Positions 23,907-31,499 of a stretch of DNA of 35,598 bases are shown piece by piece. The position numbers were made by a program, and so were the translations under genes. Origin of the DNA: Candidatus Saccharimonadota bacterium. GTDB taxonomy: Bacteria; Patescibacteriota; Saccharimonadia; Saccharimonadales; 2-12-FULL-41-12. Below the pieces are notes generated by a model. It saw only the letters and a program-made list of their open reading frames with translations. It made no database searches and was not told the origin of the DNA. Location: positions 1 through 35,598 of the forward strand of contig JACRNE010000006.1 of NCBI GenBank assembly GCA_016219345.1. Direction: 5' to 3'. Each line of letters starts with the position of its first letter. Within the stretch, counting starts at the first letter, position 1.

Positions 23907-24716
23907 ATGAAACCGCCACGCCACTCTGGTGGCTATACTATCGTTGAGGTGATGATTGTATTAGCCATTAGCGCAGCACTTTTTGCTACCGCAGTAATGG
24001 GGTATACAAGCCAGAATAGGAGAACTGCTTTTAACCAAACGGTTAAAGATCTGGAGCTGAAAATCCAGGATACATTGAATGATGTAGGAACGGGCTACTT
24101 CCCTAATAGCGGTAATTTTACATGTTCTCGTACGGGGTCACCTGCTTCGCCAATTGTTGCTGCGGGAGCCAACCAGCAAGGCACTAATCAAGATTGTATT
24201 TTTGTAGGAAAGGCCTTAGATCTAACCAGTGAATCAGGTGATAATAACTTCGAAATATACACGATAATGGGATTAAAAAATAGCTCGGTCAACTCAGAAG
24301 TACTAGCTAGCTCAGTCGAAGATGCTGCTAATCGTACGATCGCTGGTATATCTGGTGCAGTAGAATCCTATACGGTTAATGGCAGTATAGATATAACAAA
24401 AACATTGATTGGAGATGGCACCCTGGCTGATCAGAGCAAAGGCTTTGCCGTTGTTTCAGGGTTTGGTGGCGGAGCCCTTGGAGGTAGTGGAGCGACTACA
24501 AACCAAGTGTCGATTGCCTCTATAGATACATCATATAATTATGGCTCAACTTCCGCTCTGGCTGTTAGATCATCTGACCTGAACAAAACCATAACTATCT
24601 GCATAGAAGAAGGTGGTGGTGGTTCTAACGCCAGGCATGCAACTATTAAAATTGGTATGGGCTCAAAAATAAGCGTAGAATCAAATATAGACGATTGGCC
24701 AGCAGGATGTGCATGA
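23907..24716 (+). CDS. Minor prepilin 1
   Basis: 269 residues from the ATG at 23907, chosen because the promoter lies inside the longer frame. Leader MKPPRHSGG is followed by YTIVEVMIVLAISAALFAT: class III cleavage Gly/Tyr, with Glu5. The soluble head is Gly/Ser/Asn-rich with an unusual GGGALGGSGATTN loop and few Cys. As a pseudopilin-size subunit it may prime or cap the filament. Its stop overlaps the next ATG (ATGA at 24713-24716), so it is coupled to minor prepilin 2. Confidence 0.88.
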   Translation: MKPPRHSGGYTIVEVMIVLAISAALFATAVMGYTSQNRRTAFNQTVKDLELKIQDTLNDVGTGYFPNSGNFTCSRTGSPASPIVAAGANQQGTNQDCIFVGKALDLTSESGDNNFEIYTIMGLKNSSVNSEVLASSVEDAANRTIAGISGAVESYTVNGSIDITKTLIGDGTLADQSKGFAVVSGFGGGALGGSGATTNQVSIASIDTSYNYGSTSALAVRSSDLNKTITICIEEGGGGSNARHATIKIGMGSKISVESNIDDWPAGCA

Positions 24717-25879
24717 AAAAACTAATAAAGCTTGGATCAAAAGGCGACACGATAGTAGAAGTGTTGTTGGCCATAGCTGTTATGAGCATGGTTCTAAGCA
24801 TCTCCTATGGATTAGCAAATAGAAGTTCACAATCCAATCGACAAGCGCAGGAAAGGGCCGAGGCCCAGAAGGTCGGCGAAGAGCAACTAGAAATTCTGAG
24901 GGGTTATGTTAGCCCAGACCAGCCGTGGGGCACTAACGTATGCTTTAGAGCCGACGATCCAGCGACTACAACGGTTGATGAGACAGGACAGCCTACAGAC
25001 CAGAATTCTGACTGCCAAGGACGAGGGCCTGGCGGACGTTACAACATTAGAATTAGCGTGACTGGTGACGCCACCGCCGGGTATGTTTATACAATAGATA
25101 CTACCTGGGACAATGTTAAAGGCAGCACAGATCAGCTAGCCATGTCCTACAAGTTACCAGCCACAGGTGATATACCAAGAACTCCACATTTTGCTTGTAG
25201 TGATGGTTTAGATAATGATGGTGATGGAAGGATAGATTTTGGTGGCGGTCCCAGCAACGACCCTGATTGCACGAGTGCAACGGGCACCACAGAGACTACT
25301 CCATTACCGCCCCCTCAAATTGCGGTAGTGGTTAGGAAAATACCTCCTGGTCCTGGCAACACGGACCCCAGTTGCGCCACTCCCGCTACTCTAAATCGTG
25401 GGGGGTCACGTGTTACTTTGAACCCTGGTTCGCTAACGCAGTTTACATCCTCAAGTAACTCAACAACAACTTTTATAGGTCTAATCGAAAACACCACATA
25501 CACTGCTGTTGTAACTCCTCCTTCAGGACATTTCATATGTCCGCCGGCAAGCAGAAGCATATCAAGCGGCCTTGCTGGAACAAGTGGACAACTTGATTTC
25601 AAAATAGCTCCAGACTGCTACCCAAGAATAATTGGCTATACTGCTGGGTACTGGGCCTGGGGCGGACGCCGAGCAGACTTAGATAATTGGTATCAACACG
25701 ACTGGCGAGCTGGATGGAATACTGCTTTTGTAGCCGGTCATTACGCAGCACCGGGAACCTTCTGGTATCAATACAGTGGTACCAATGCTTGGTGGGCTCC
25801 AAACGCAGCATATTATTGGGTGTATCAGGCTTACTGGGTAAACGGTACGCCAATATACAGTAATTACTGCCCAAGCTAA
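24713..25879 (+). CDS. Minor prepilin 2 with Trp/Tyr-rich C-terminal module
   Basis: 388 residues. Leader MKKLIKLGSKG precedes DTIVEVLLAIAVMSMVLSIS, so cleavage is before Asp instead of the usual Phe. After a pilin-like domain comes CSDGLDNDGDGRIDFGG, a calcium-loop-like Asp-rich motif, then a Pro/Thr-rich linker, a beta-sandwich-like domain (NPGSLTQFTSSS, ENTTYTAVVTPPSG), and a last 85 residues packed with aromatic residues, including about ten Trp in blocks such as YWAWGG, DWRAGW and YYWVYQAYW. This modular build suggests a pilus-tip subunit that carries a binding domain. That function is inferred. Confidence 0.85.
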   Translation: MKKLIKLGSKGDTIVEVLLAIAVMSMVLSISYGLANRSSQSNRQAQERAEAQKVGEEQLEILRGYVSPDQPWGTNVCFRADDPATTTVDETGQPTDQNSDCQGRGPGGRYNIRISVTGDATAGYVYTIDTTWDNVKGSTDQLAMSYKLPATGDIPRTPHFACSDGLDNDGDGRIDFGGGPSNDPDCTSATGTTETTPLPPPQIAVVVRKIPPGPGNTDPSCATPATLNRGGSRVTLNPGSLTQFTSSSNSTTTFIGLIENTTYTAVVTPPSGHFICPPASRSISSGLAGTSGQLDFKIAPDCYPRIIGYTAGYWAWGGRRADLDNWYQHDWRAGWNTAFVAGHYAAPGTFWYQYSGTNAWWAPNAAYYWVYQAYWVNGTPIYSNYCPS

Positions 25880-25889
25880 AGGAGGGATT

Positions 25890-26426
25890 TTAGTTTTCCA
25901 CTTTTTCAACTATAAAGGTTAGGGGTTTTCCATCCTCTAAAGCCTTTAGTATGCCTGTTACTGTGACAGGGCCTGAGAGCTGTAATTTATCCCTGTTTTC
26001 GTAACCAGAATTTTTATAAATATTTGGGTCAATTCCAGATTTACTAAAATCCAGTTCTATACTGTAGGGTTCGTCTGGCTGCTTTTGGCTAACAATAGTA
26101 TATCTATTTGCACTTGCCTCAACTACTAATCCCCTCAACATGATCTGTTTTCGAAAATACGGATCTGGCTTAGTAGCTACTGCATGAGGGCTCAAGGTAC
26201 CTTCAGGTAATTTATCGTCATATTTAATATTAGGTGGTTCACTAAGTCCTTCTGGCTTGGCTTCGTCTCGGTCAGGTTTAGGAGCATCAGAATAAGCTTG
26301 ATTGGCACCGGAACCGGTTTCCCCAGAAGGCTTTCTAGCTAGAAAAATTGTTAAGCCTGAGCCGATAAGAATAATTACTAAAAAAGCTATTATGCTTTTT
26401 TGCTTTTTTGATCGTAGCATCATCAT
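25890..26426 (-). CDS. Membrane-anchored protein with an OB-like external domain
   Basis: 178 residues. A basic start (LRSKKQKS) and one transmembrane helix (about 12-30) are followed by a disordered acidic/Pro linker and a C-terminal beta domain of about 85 residues (IMLRGLVVEASANRYTIVSQ, LQLSGPVTVTGIL) that looks OB-fold-like. Function is unknown. Three consecutive ATG codons make the exact start ambiguous. On the minus strand TTGGAC-N17-AATAAT ends 7 bp before the first ATG, so translation may be leaderless. It is inserted antisense inside the pilin cluster, converging on minor prepilin 2 with 10 bp between stops. Confidence 0.7.
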   Translation of the reverse strand: MMMLRSKKQKSIIAFLVIILIGSGLTIFLARKPSGETGSGANQAYSDAPKPDRDEAKPEGLSEPPNIKYDDKLPEGTLSPHAVATKPDPYFRKQIMLRGLVVEASANRYTIVSQKQPDEPYSIELDFSKSGIDPNIYKNSGYENRDKLQLSGPVTVTGILKALEDGKPLTFIVEKVEN

Positions 26427-26475
26427 CAGTTCAATTATTATCCTCTATGACTTTAGGTCCAATTTAACACATAGG

Positions 26476-26577
26476 CTTAAGCAAGACCAGGGAGGGTTTA
26501 CAGAAGGTAGCCGAGCTTGCCCTTATAACAGTAATAATATACAGTAATGCTAATGCTTGTAACCACTGTTATTCTTA
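26476..26577 (+). pseudogene. Possible prepilin N-terminus remnant
   Basis: One frame encodes RLKQDQGGFTE (to 26505), which looks like a class III prepilin leader. After skipping one base, the next frame continues VAELALITVIIYSNAN and stops after CYS. Joined, this would be a leader plus the first half of a pilin helix, with no head domain and no in-frame start. It could be a decayed minor pilin or chance. The rest of 26427-26599 holds only an 8-bp inverted repeat, ATAACAGT(26525-26532)/ACTGTTAT(26565-26572). Confidence 0.25.
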
Positions 26578-26599
26578 AAATAGAAGATTAAAATCTAAA

Positions 26600-27238
26600 A
26601 TGGGTATACATACTTATAAAAAATCCAACATCGTTAAGTCGACAGGTGGGTTTACTATTGTTGAACTAATGATTGCTACCAGCGTTTTTAGCTTTGTCCT
26701 TTTGGTGGCTAGCACGGGGGTGGTTGCCATCGGAAGGCTCTACTACAAAGGAATTACAAGTTCAAAAACTCAGGAGGCAGCTAGATCTATTATTGAGGAT
26801 GTATCCAGGGCTCGTCAGTTTACAGGGGGTAATTTCTCCAGCGGAGGTTCGCCTGGAGGCCTGCAGTCATTTTGCTTTGGGCAAGATAGATATACTTATC
26901 AAATAAACAACCGTGTCACCGATGACACAACCGTCGGAATTAGGCATGATGTTAATACCGATGTGGGAAATTGTGACCCAATAGCTTCTGGCGGCACAGA
27001 ACTTTTAGATAAAAACATGCGACTGCTTAATTTTACGGTTAGTTCAGTCGGCGGAGGGCAGTTCAGTATAAACGTAAGAGTCGCTTACGGTGAGAATGAT
27101 CTTTTGTCTACATATGACAACAGTGGTGTCCCAAATGGCCAACCTCCAAGTAGTGGAGAATGTAAATCAGGTATAGCAGGCAGTAACTTCTGTGCGGTGT
27201 CAGAGCTTGCAACAGTAGTAGATAAGCGTATAGAATAG
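26600..27238 (+). CDS. Minor prepilin 3
   Basis: 212 residues. Leader MGIHTYKKSNIVKSTGG precedes FTIVELMIATSVFSFVLLVA, with class III cleavage Gly/Phe and Glu5. The head resembles GspJ/PilW-type pseudopilins (YYKGITSSKTQEAARSIIEDVSRA) and has four Cys. It would join the priming complex with the PilX-like protein encoded next. No clear Shine-Dalgarno is visible; an AT-rich stretch with TAAAAT-like boxes is just upstream. Confidence 0.88.
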   Translation: MGIHTYKKSNIVKSTGGFTIVELMIATSVFSFVLLVASTGVVAIGRLYYKGITSSKTQEAARSIIEDVSRARQFTGGNFSSGGSPGGLQSFCFGQDRYTYQINNRVTDDTTVGIRHDVNTDVGNCDPIASGGTELLDKNMRLLNFTVSSVGGGQFSINVRVAYGENDLLSTYDNSGVPNGQPPSSGECKSGIAGSNFCAVSELATVVDKRIE

Positions 27239-27258
27239 CTTATGGTAAGGGCAATACT

Positions 27259-28311
27259 ATGAAAATCAAAATGCTTAAGAGATCACTCGGCCAAGACCAG
27301 TCAGGCATTGCTTCCATGGTAATAGTCATCCTTATAATGACGCTTTTGACTCTCATCGTTCTTTCTATGACGCAAAACTCAAATCGTGAGCAAAGGCAGT
27401 CTCTTGACCGCCAGATGAACACCCAAGCCTTTTATGCAGCCGAATCAGGTATCAGTGATGCGAAGGATTATGTAGTTCAAAATCCTACTACGGCTCCCGT
27501 AAAGAAAACAGAATGCGTTGGTGTTAGTGGAGCTGGACCTGGTCAGCAGTTCCCAGGAAAATCACAAACCATAATAAGCGCAACCGACGCTTCGATAACC
27601 AATGTTAGTTATTCATGCGTTCTTTATAACCGAATACCCAAAGAGCTAAAGTTTGCGAATGTGTCTGTAGGATCATCAGAAATTGTGCCTATTGAAGATG
27701 CCGGCGGAGCTGGTATCCAGAGTTTGACTTTCTCTTGGACTAGAGAAGGCGGAGGGAGTAATTTTGCTGGATGTCCTGCCCCTGGAGATTTTAGTTTCCC
27801 AGATAGACTGGCTGACAGCTGTGAGGCTGGAATGTTGAGAGTTGAGCTGATAGACCCAACAGTGGCAAATAGGGATCTGCTACTCTCTAGCGCATTTGTG
27901 GGCTTTTTTAAGCCAGCTAACGGTCCGGCATCTTCAATATCCTTTGGTTCAGCGGCAGGAACTGTTAATAATCAGGGAGCAATTGTGAATGGCGGGTGTG
28001 ACGCCAATGGCTGCCGCGTCACTATAAACAATATTTCTAAAAATATGCTCTATTTACATTTGCGGTCTATTTACAGATCAAATAAAGTCAGTATTACCGG
28101 AACGACTATTACTGGGACAGAAGTTCAGTTTCGTGATGCTCAGATGGAAGTTGACTCCACAGGCAAGGTCGGGGATATCCTAAAGAGGATTCAGGTAATG
28201 GTGCCTCTAACTTCTAATAAAGGACCATTGCCAGAGTTTGTACTTCAGACTACCGGGGATATATGTAAGCAACTTCAGGTAAGACCTGGTGAAGTAGACG
28301 ACGGTTGCTAA
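27259..28311 (+). CDS. PilX-like minor pilin-complex protein
   Basis: 350 residues. The N-terminus (LGQDQSGIASMVIVILIMTL, then TLIVLSMTQNSNREQRQSLD) matches the PilX N-terminal pattern: hydrophobic helix with QSG, then AFYAAESGISDAKDYV, a signature of PilX-type proteins. It lacks Glu5 and a classic cleavage site. The C-terminal 270 residues are beta-rich with several Cys and no recognised domain. It is last in the pilus cluster, converging on xer with 3 bp between stops. Confidence 0.82.
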   Translation: MKIKMLKRSLGQDQSGIASMVIVILIMTLLTLIVLSMTQNSNREQRQSLDRQMNTQAFYAAESGISDAKDYVVQNPTTAPVKKTECVGVSGAGPGQQFPGKSQTIISATDASITNVSYSCVLYNRIPKELKFANVSVGSSEIVPIEDAGGAGIQSLTFSWTREGGGSNFAGCPAPGDFSFPDRLADSCEAGMLRVELIDPTVANRDLLLSSAFVGFFKPANGPASSISFGSAAGTVNNQGAIVNGGCDANGCRVTINNISKNMLYLHLRSIYRSNKVSITGTTITGTEVQFRDAQMEVDSTGKVGDILKRIQVMVPLTSNKGPLPEFVLQTTGDICKQLQVRPGEVDDGC

Positions 28312-28314
28312 GAA

Positions 28315-29244
28315 TTATTGATCATTCTTTTTACGATGAAATTTTTCGTGAACGCTTTTTAAGTGGGGATCTGTAACATGAGTATATATTTGGGTAGTAG
28401 ATATATTACTGTGTCCTAGCATTGACTGGACCGAGCGTAAATCAGCACCGTTCATAAGTAAATCTGTAGCGAAGCTGTGTCTAAGGGTGTGTGGACTGAC
28501 ATGTTTAGTAATTCCAGCCAAAAGTGCATATCTGGCTACGAGCCTCTGGATGCTCCGTGCGGTTAACCGCAGGTGATTGCCGCTTAAATCAGCTTTTTTA
28601 CGTCCTCCAACACGGACAAACAGAGGAACTGCATTATCGGTACGTTTTTCTAGATATTTTTCTATCCAGTTGGCTGCTTCTTCGCTGATAAATATTGGTC
28701 GGTCTTTTTGGCCTTTTCCTCTAACCATAAATTCGCGCCTTTTTAGATTTACGTGGTCTTTGTTTAGTGCGACTAACTCTGAAACGCGAAGCCCGCTCGA
28801 GTAGAGAAGCTCCAAAATCGCACGGTCGCGTAGGCCATTTTCAGACAAGGTGTCAGGCTCAGCCAGTAGTCTGGACATCTCTTCTTCATTTAAAAATGTC
28901 ACTTGAGGACGTTTGGTTCGAGCAAGTTCTATTTTATCAGCGGGCAGAGTATCCAGCCCTCTTTTTGCGCAGAATTTAAGGAAGCTTCGGAGGGCAATTA
29001 GATGATAATTTTGAGTCGTTTTTTGTAATTCATCACTAGTGTTTGTGCCAAGTCGATTCAGCCAAAGGCGCCATTTTCTTATTAATTCGGGTGTTATGTC
29101 AGCAAGGTAGATGTCTCCAGCAAAATCAATCAGCCTCGTTAAATAATGGTCATAATTAGCAATAGTTTTCTGTGAGCGATTTTGCTCAATCTCAAGATAT
29201 TCCAAAAAATCGGTAATTAGATCTTGGACTTTCTGCTTTTGCAT
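28315..29244 (-). CDS. Tyrosine recombinase XerC/XerD family
   Basis: 309 residues from the ATG at 29244. An N-terminal SAM-like core-binding domain (DFLEYLEIEQNRSQKTIANY) is followed by the catalytic domain with Arg in SSGLRVSELVALN, Lys in RGKGQKDRPIFI, HTLRHSFAT (HxxR), HSNISTTQIYTHV with the second His and the Tyr nucleophile. Length and motifs fit chromosome-dimer resolvases acting at dif with FtsK, rather than integrases. XerC and XerD cannot be told apart here. A TACAAT box (29251-29256) ends 6 bp before the ATG, so translation is probably leaderless. No dif-like site was found in the window. Confidence 0.9.
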   Translation of the reverse strand: MQKQKVQDLITDFLEYLEIEQNRSQKTIANYDHYLTRLIDFAGDIYLADITPELIRKWRLWLNRLGTNTSDELQKTTQNYHLIALRSFLKFCAKRGLDTLPADKIELARTKRPQVTFLNEEEMSRLLAEPDTLSENGLRDRAILELLYSSGLRVSELVALNKDHVNLKRREFMVRGKGQKDRPIFISEEAANWIEKYLEKRTDNAVPLFVRVGGRKKADLSGNHLRLTARSIQRLVARYALLAGITKHVSPHTLRHSFATDLLMNGADLRSVQSMLGHSNISTTQIYTHVTDPHLKSVHEKFHRKKNDQ

Positions 29245-29250
29245 AAATAT

Positions 29251-29256
29251 ATTGTA
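29251..29256 (-). promoter_or_regulatory. -10 box of xer, leaderless
   Basis: Minus-strand TACAAT ends 6 bp before the ATG at 29244. No good -35 is visible. It is divergent from the ndk promoter, with the two regulatory regions 20 bp apart. Confidence 0.45.
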
Positions 29257-29276
29257 CGACACTAATAAGCTAATAC

Positions 29277-29305
29277 TTACATAATGGTTTTTAATCTGTT
29301 AGAAT
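29277..29305 (+). promoter_or_regulatory. Promoter of ndk
   Basis: TTACAT (29277-29282), 17 bp, TAGAAT (29300-29305) with a TGT extension. The leader is about 18 nt and contains AAAGGA about 6 nt before the ATG, so this unit uses a Shine-Dalgarno. Confidence 0.6.
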
Positions 29306-29330
29306 ACCGTAAAAGTAATAAAAGGAAACT

Positions 29331-29795
29331 ATGGAACGAACACTTATCATTATAAAACCAGATGCGCTTCAGAGAGGCTTGGTCGGCGAGATTACTAGTC
29401 GGTTAGAAAGAAAAGGGTTAAAGCTTATTGGCATTAAGATGATGCGCCTAGATGATGCGATTTTGCAATCTCACTATGCGCACATAGTAGATAAGCCTTT
29501 TTATAAGGGCATAGAAGAATTTATGAAAAGTTCGCCAGTTATAGTTATGGCATGGCAGGGTTTTGAATGTGTTGAATCTGTTAGAAATTTGGTAGGTGCA
29601 ACTAATCCTAGAGAGGCTGAAGCTGGCAGTATAAGAGGTGACTTAGCCATAGGTCAGGGGCGCAACTTAATCCACGCATCTGACTCAAAAGAAAATGGGG
29701 AAGAAGAAGTTGCGAGATTTTTTGAAAAGTCAGAGATATTCACTTATGAGAAGCTAGATTATGAGCATCTCTATGAGCCATACGAGCGTAAGTAG
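29331..29795 (+). CDS. ndk: Nucleoside diphosphate kinase
   Basis: 154 residues. MERTLIIIKPDALQRGLVGEI, YAHIVDKPFYKG, MAWQGFECVESVRNLVGATNP, then RGDLAIGQGRNLIHASDS with the phosphorylated His at residue 115. The enzyme balances NTP and dNTP pools by ping-pong phosphotransfer. The active-site motif reads NLIHASDS where most NDKs have N-x-x-HGSDS, a small change seen in some lineages. Length is slightly above the usual 140-150 because of the C-terminal tail. tRNA-Arg follows 18 bp downstream. Confidence 0.96.
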   Translation: MERTLIIIKPDALQRGLVGEITSRLERKGLKLIGIKMMRLDDAILQSHYAHIVDKPFYKGIEEFMKSSPVIVMAWQGFECVESVRNLVGATNPREAEAGSIRGDLAIGQGRNLIHASDSKENGEEEVARFFEKSEIFTYEKLDYEHLYEPYERK

Positions 29796-29813
29796 AGCAT
29801 ATTTACGCATCAC

Positions 29814-29889
29814 GCCCTGGTAGCTCAATGGATAGAGCAATTCCGTCCTAAGGAAGAGGTTGTAGGTTCGACTCCTACCCAGGGTACCA
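29814..29889 (+). tRNA. tRNA-Arg (anticodon CCT)
   Basis: Acceptor GCCCTGG pairs with CCAGGGT (first pair G-T). D stem is GCTC/GAGC. Anticodon loop is GTCCTAA with anticodon CCT (codon AGG), on a TTCC/GGAA stem whose outer A-G pair is mismatched. T arm is GTAGG-TTCGACT-CCTAC. Discriminator is A, and CCA is encoded at 29887-29889. It is the only tRNA seen in the window. Confidence 0.95.
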
Positions 29890-29898
29890 ATAAGGGTT

Positions 29899-29904
29899 TA
29901 CAAT
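29899..29904 (+). promoter_or_regulatory. -10 box 10 bp after tRNA-Arg, leaderless
   Basis: TACAAT ends 7 bp before the ATG at 29912 and begins 10 bp after the tRNA 3' end. Any -35 would lie in the T arm of the tRNA gene. Alternatively the gene is co-transcribed with the tRNA and freed by tRNA processing. Confidence 0.4.
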
Positions 29905-29911
29905 AAGCACA

Positions 29912-30454
29912 ATGGCCGATAACAAATATTTCGAAGATCAGCTCGAGGGAGAGGAGCTTTTACTAGTTTTTCGCAAGCATCCAATAGTTATGCGAAAAGG
30001 TTTATTTCTGGGAATGATGGCAATTTTGCTAGGGACAGTTCCTTCACTAATCAAGCCTGAATACTCCTATTTATTCGGTGGATTAGCTGTTGGTTTTATC
30101 TTGTTTTTTGTAATAATGCTACCTTCCTGGATAACTTGGTATTACAGCGTTTACATCGTGACGAACAAGAGATTATTACAGATAAGCCAAAAGGGTTTCT
30201 GGAACAGAAGCGTGGTTGATATTAGTTTAAGCCAAATCCAAATGGTTAATTATGAAATTGCCGGATTCAACGAAACTATCTTAGGCTTTGGTACAATAAT
30301 GATGCAGACATTTGTCGGAGACTTAGTGATTCATGAAGTTCATCATCCGGCGAAGATCCAGCAACAAATACTTGAAATATTAAGAGAAAACGGGGTAATC
30401 GCAAATAGCCCACCTATGGTAAAAGGGCAGGACGAAGGTGTTGATGAAGAATAA
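29912..30454 (+). CDS. Membrane protein with bacterial PH domain (YdbS-like)
   Basis: 180 residues. A short acidic N-terminus (LEGEELLLVFRKHPIVM) precedes two transmembrane helices (about 30-50 and 55-80) and a bPH2/YdbS-type domain (YYSVYIVTNKRLLQISQKGF, VDISLSQIQMVNYE, TILGFGTIMMQTFVGD). Function is unknown in general; such proteins are membrane-bound and may bind partner proteins or lipids. An acidic tail ends it. The last 11 bp overlap the next gene, so both are translated together. Confidence 0.85.
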   Translation: MADNKYFEDQLEGEELLLVFRKHPIVMRKGLFLGMMAILLGTVPSLIKPEYSYLFGGLAVGFILFFVIMLPSWITWYYSVYIVTNKRLLQISQKGFWNRSVVDISLSQIQMVNYEIAGFNETILGFGTIMMQTFVGDLVIHEVHHPAKIQQQILEILRENGVIANSPPMVKGQDEGVDEE

Positions 30455-31499
30455 AATAAGAAAAAAAGTAACCAGTTTAGCGCCAATAAAAAAACAGGAA
30501 CCTGAGCTGACACCAGCCAGCAGGATAACTAACGAGAATTTAGCCGAACATAGAGAAGAAGTACTGGGGAAGGCCAGAAAATTTATTTATCCCCTCAGGC
30601 ACTCAAAGCACAAACTAGTGGTTATTTCGCTGAGTTTATTTTTGACCGCTCTAGTTCTATTCATGACATACTGCGTGGTTGCTTTGTATAAATTTAAGTC
30701 CAGCTCAGATTTCTTATATCAGGTTAGTAGGGTCATACCTTTTCCTCTAGCTAGGATTGGCTCTGACTTTGTCTCTTATGAGAGCTATCTTTTTGAAATA
30801 AAGCACTACACGCACTACTACGGGACCCAGCAAAGTGTAGATTTTGGTTCCGACTCAGGTAAGCAGCAATTGGCTGAGTTCAAGAAGAGAGCTTATCAAA
30901 AAGTTATCAATGATGCGTATGTAAAAGAAATCGCAGCAGAGAAAGGCATATCCGTAACTGATCAAGAAGTCGAAGACGAGATAACAATTTATCGTAATCA
31001 AAACCGCCTTGGTAGCAACAACGAAGAATTTGAGGCCGTACTAAAAGATTATTGGGACTGGTCGTTAGATGATTTCAAGCGAACGCTTAAACAACAGATT
31101 CTTAACCAAAAGGTAATTGCAGTACTCGATACATCAGCCAACGAGAAAGCCAATAAAGCTTTAGAAGAAATAAAAAGTGGTAAAGATTTTGGCACACTCG
31201 CCAAGGAAGTTTCAGAAGATCCGGCTACGAGCTCTAGTGGGGGTGATTTTGGCTTCCAAATAGATAAAAATAACAGAGATATATCACCTAAAACCGTCGA
31301 AGCTTTGTTCAAGCTAAAACCCGGGGAGACATCAGGCGTTGTGAATATTGGCTACGCTCTTGAAATTGTTAAGAATATTGAACAAAAAGAAGACAAGATT
31401 AAGGCTGCACACATAATATTTAACTTTAAAGACGTCAGTGACTACCTCGGCGAAATAAAAGATCAGCGCAAAGCCCGTAGCTACGTCACGTTTAACTAG
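30444..31499 (+). CDS. Membrane-anchored PpiC/parvulin-type peptidyl-prolyl isomerase
   Basis: 351 residues from ATG 30444 (in-frame GTG 30438 and TTG 30441 also possible). A cytosolic basic segment precedes one transmembrane helix (about 52-78). An extracytoplasmic SurA/PrsA-like N-domain (AYQKVINDAYVKEIAAEKGI, EVEDEITIYRNQN) follows, then a parvulin domain (EIKSGKDFGTLAKEVSEDPA, SSSGGDFGFQ, VVNIGYALEIVKNIE). It probably helps fold exported proteins, a sensible partner for a lineage secreting many large surface proteins. Its stop TAG shares the CTAG at 31496-31499 with the stop of the convergent pabB. Confidence 0.88.
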   Translation: MKNKIRKKVTSLAPIKKQEPELTPASRITNENLAEHREEVLGKARKFIYPLRHSKHKLVVISLSLFLTALVLFMTYCVVALYKFKSSSDFLYQVSRVIPFPLARIGSDFVSYESYLFEIKHYTHYYGTQQSVDFGSDSGKQQLAEFKKRAYQKVINDAYVKEIAAEKGISVTDQEVEDEITIYRNQNRLGSNNEEFEAVLKDYWDWSLDDFKRTLKQQILNQKVIAVLDTSANEKANKALEEIKSGKDFGTLAKEVSEDPATSSSGGDFGFQIDKNNRDISPKTVEALFKLKPGETSGVVNIGYALEIVKNIEQKEDKIKAAHIIFNFKDVSDYLGEIKDQRKARSYVTFN

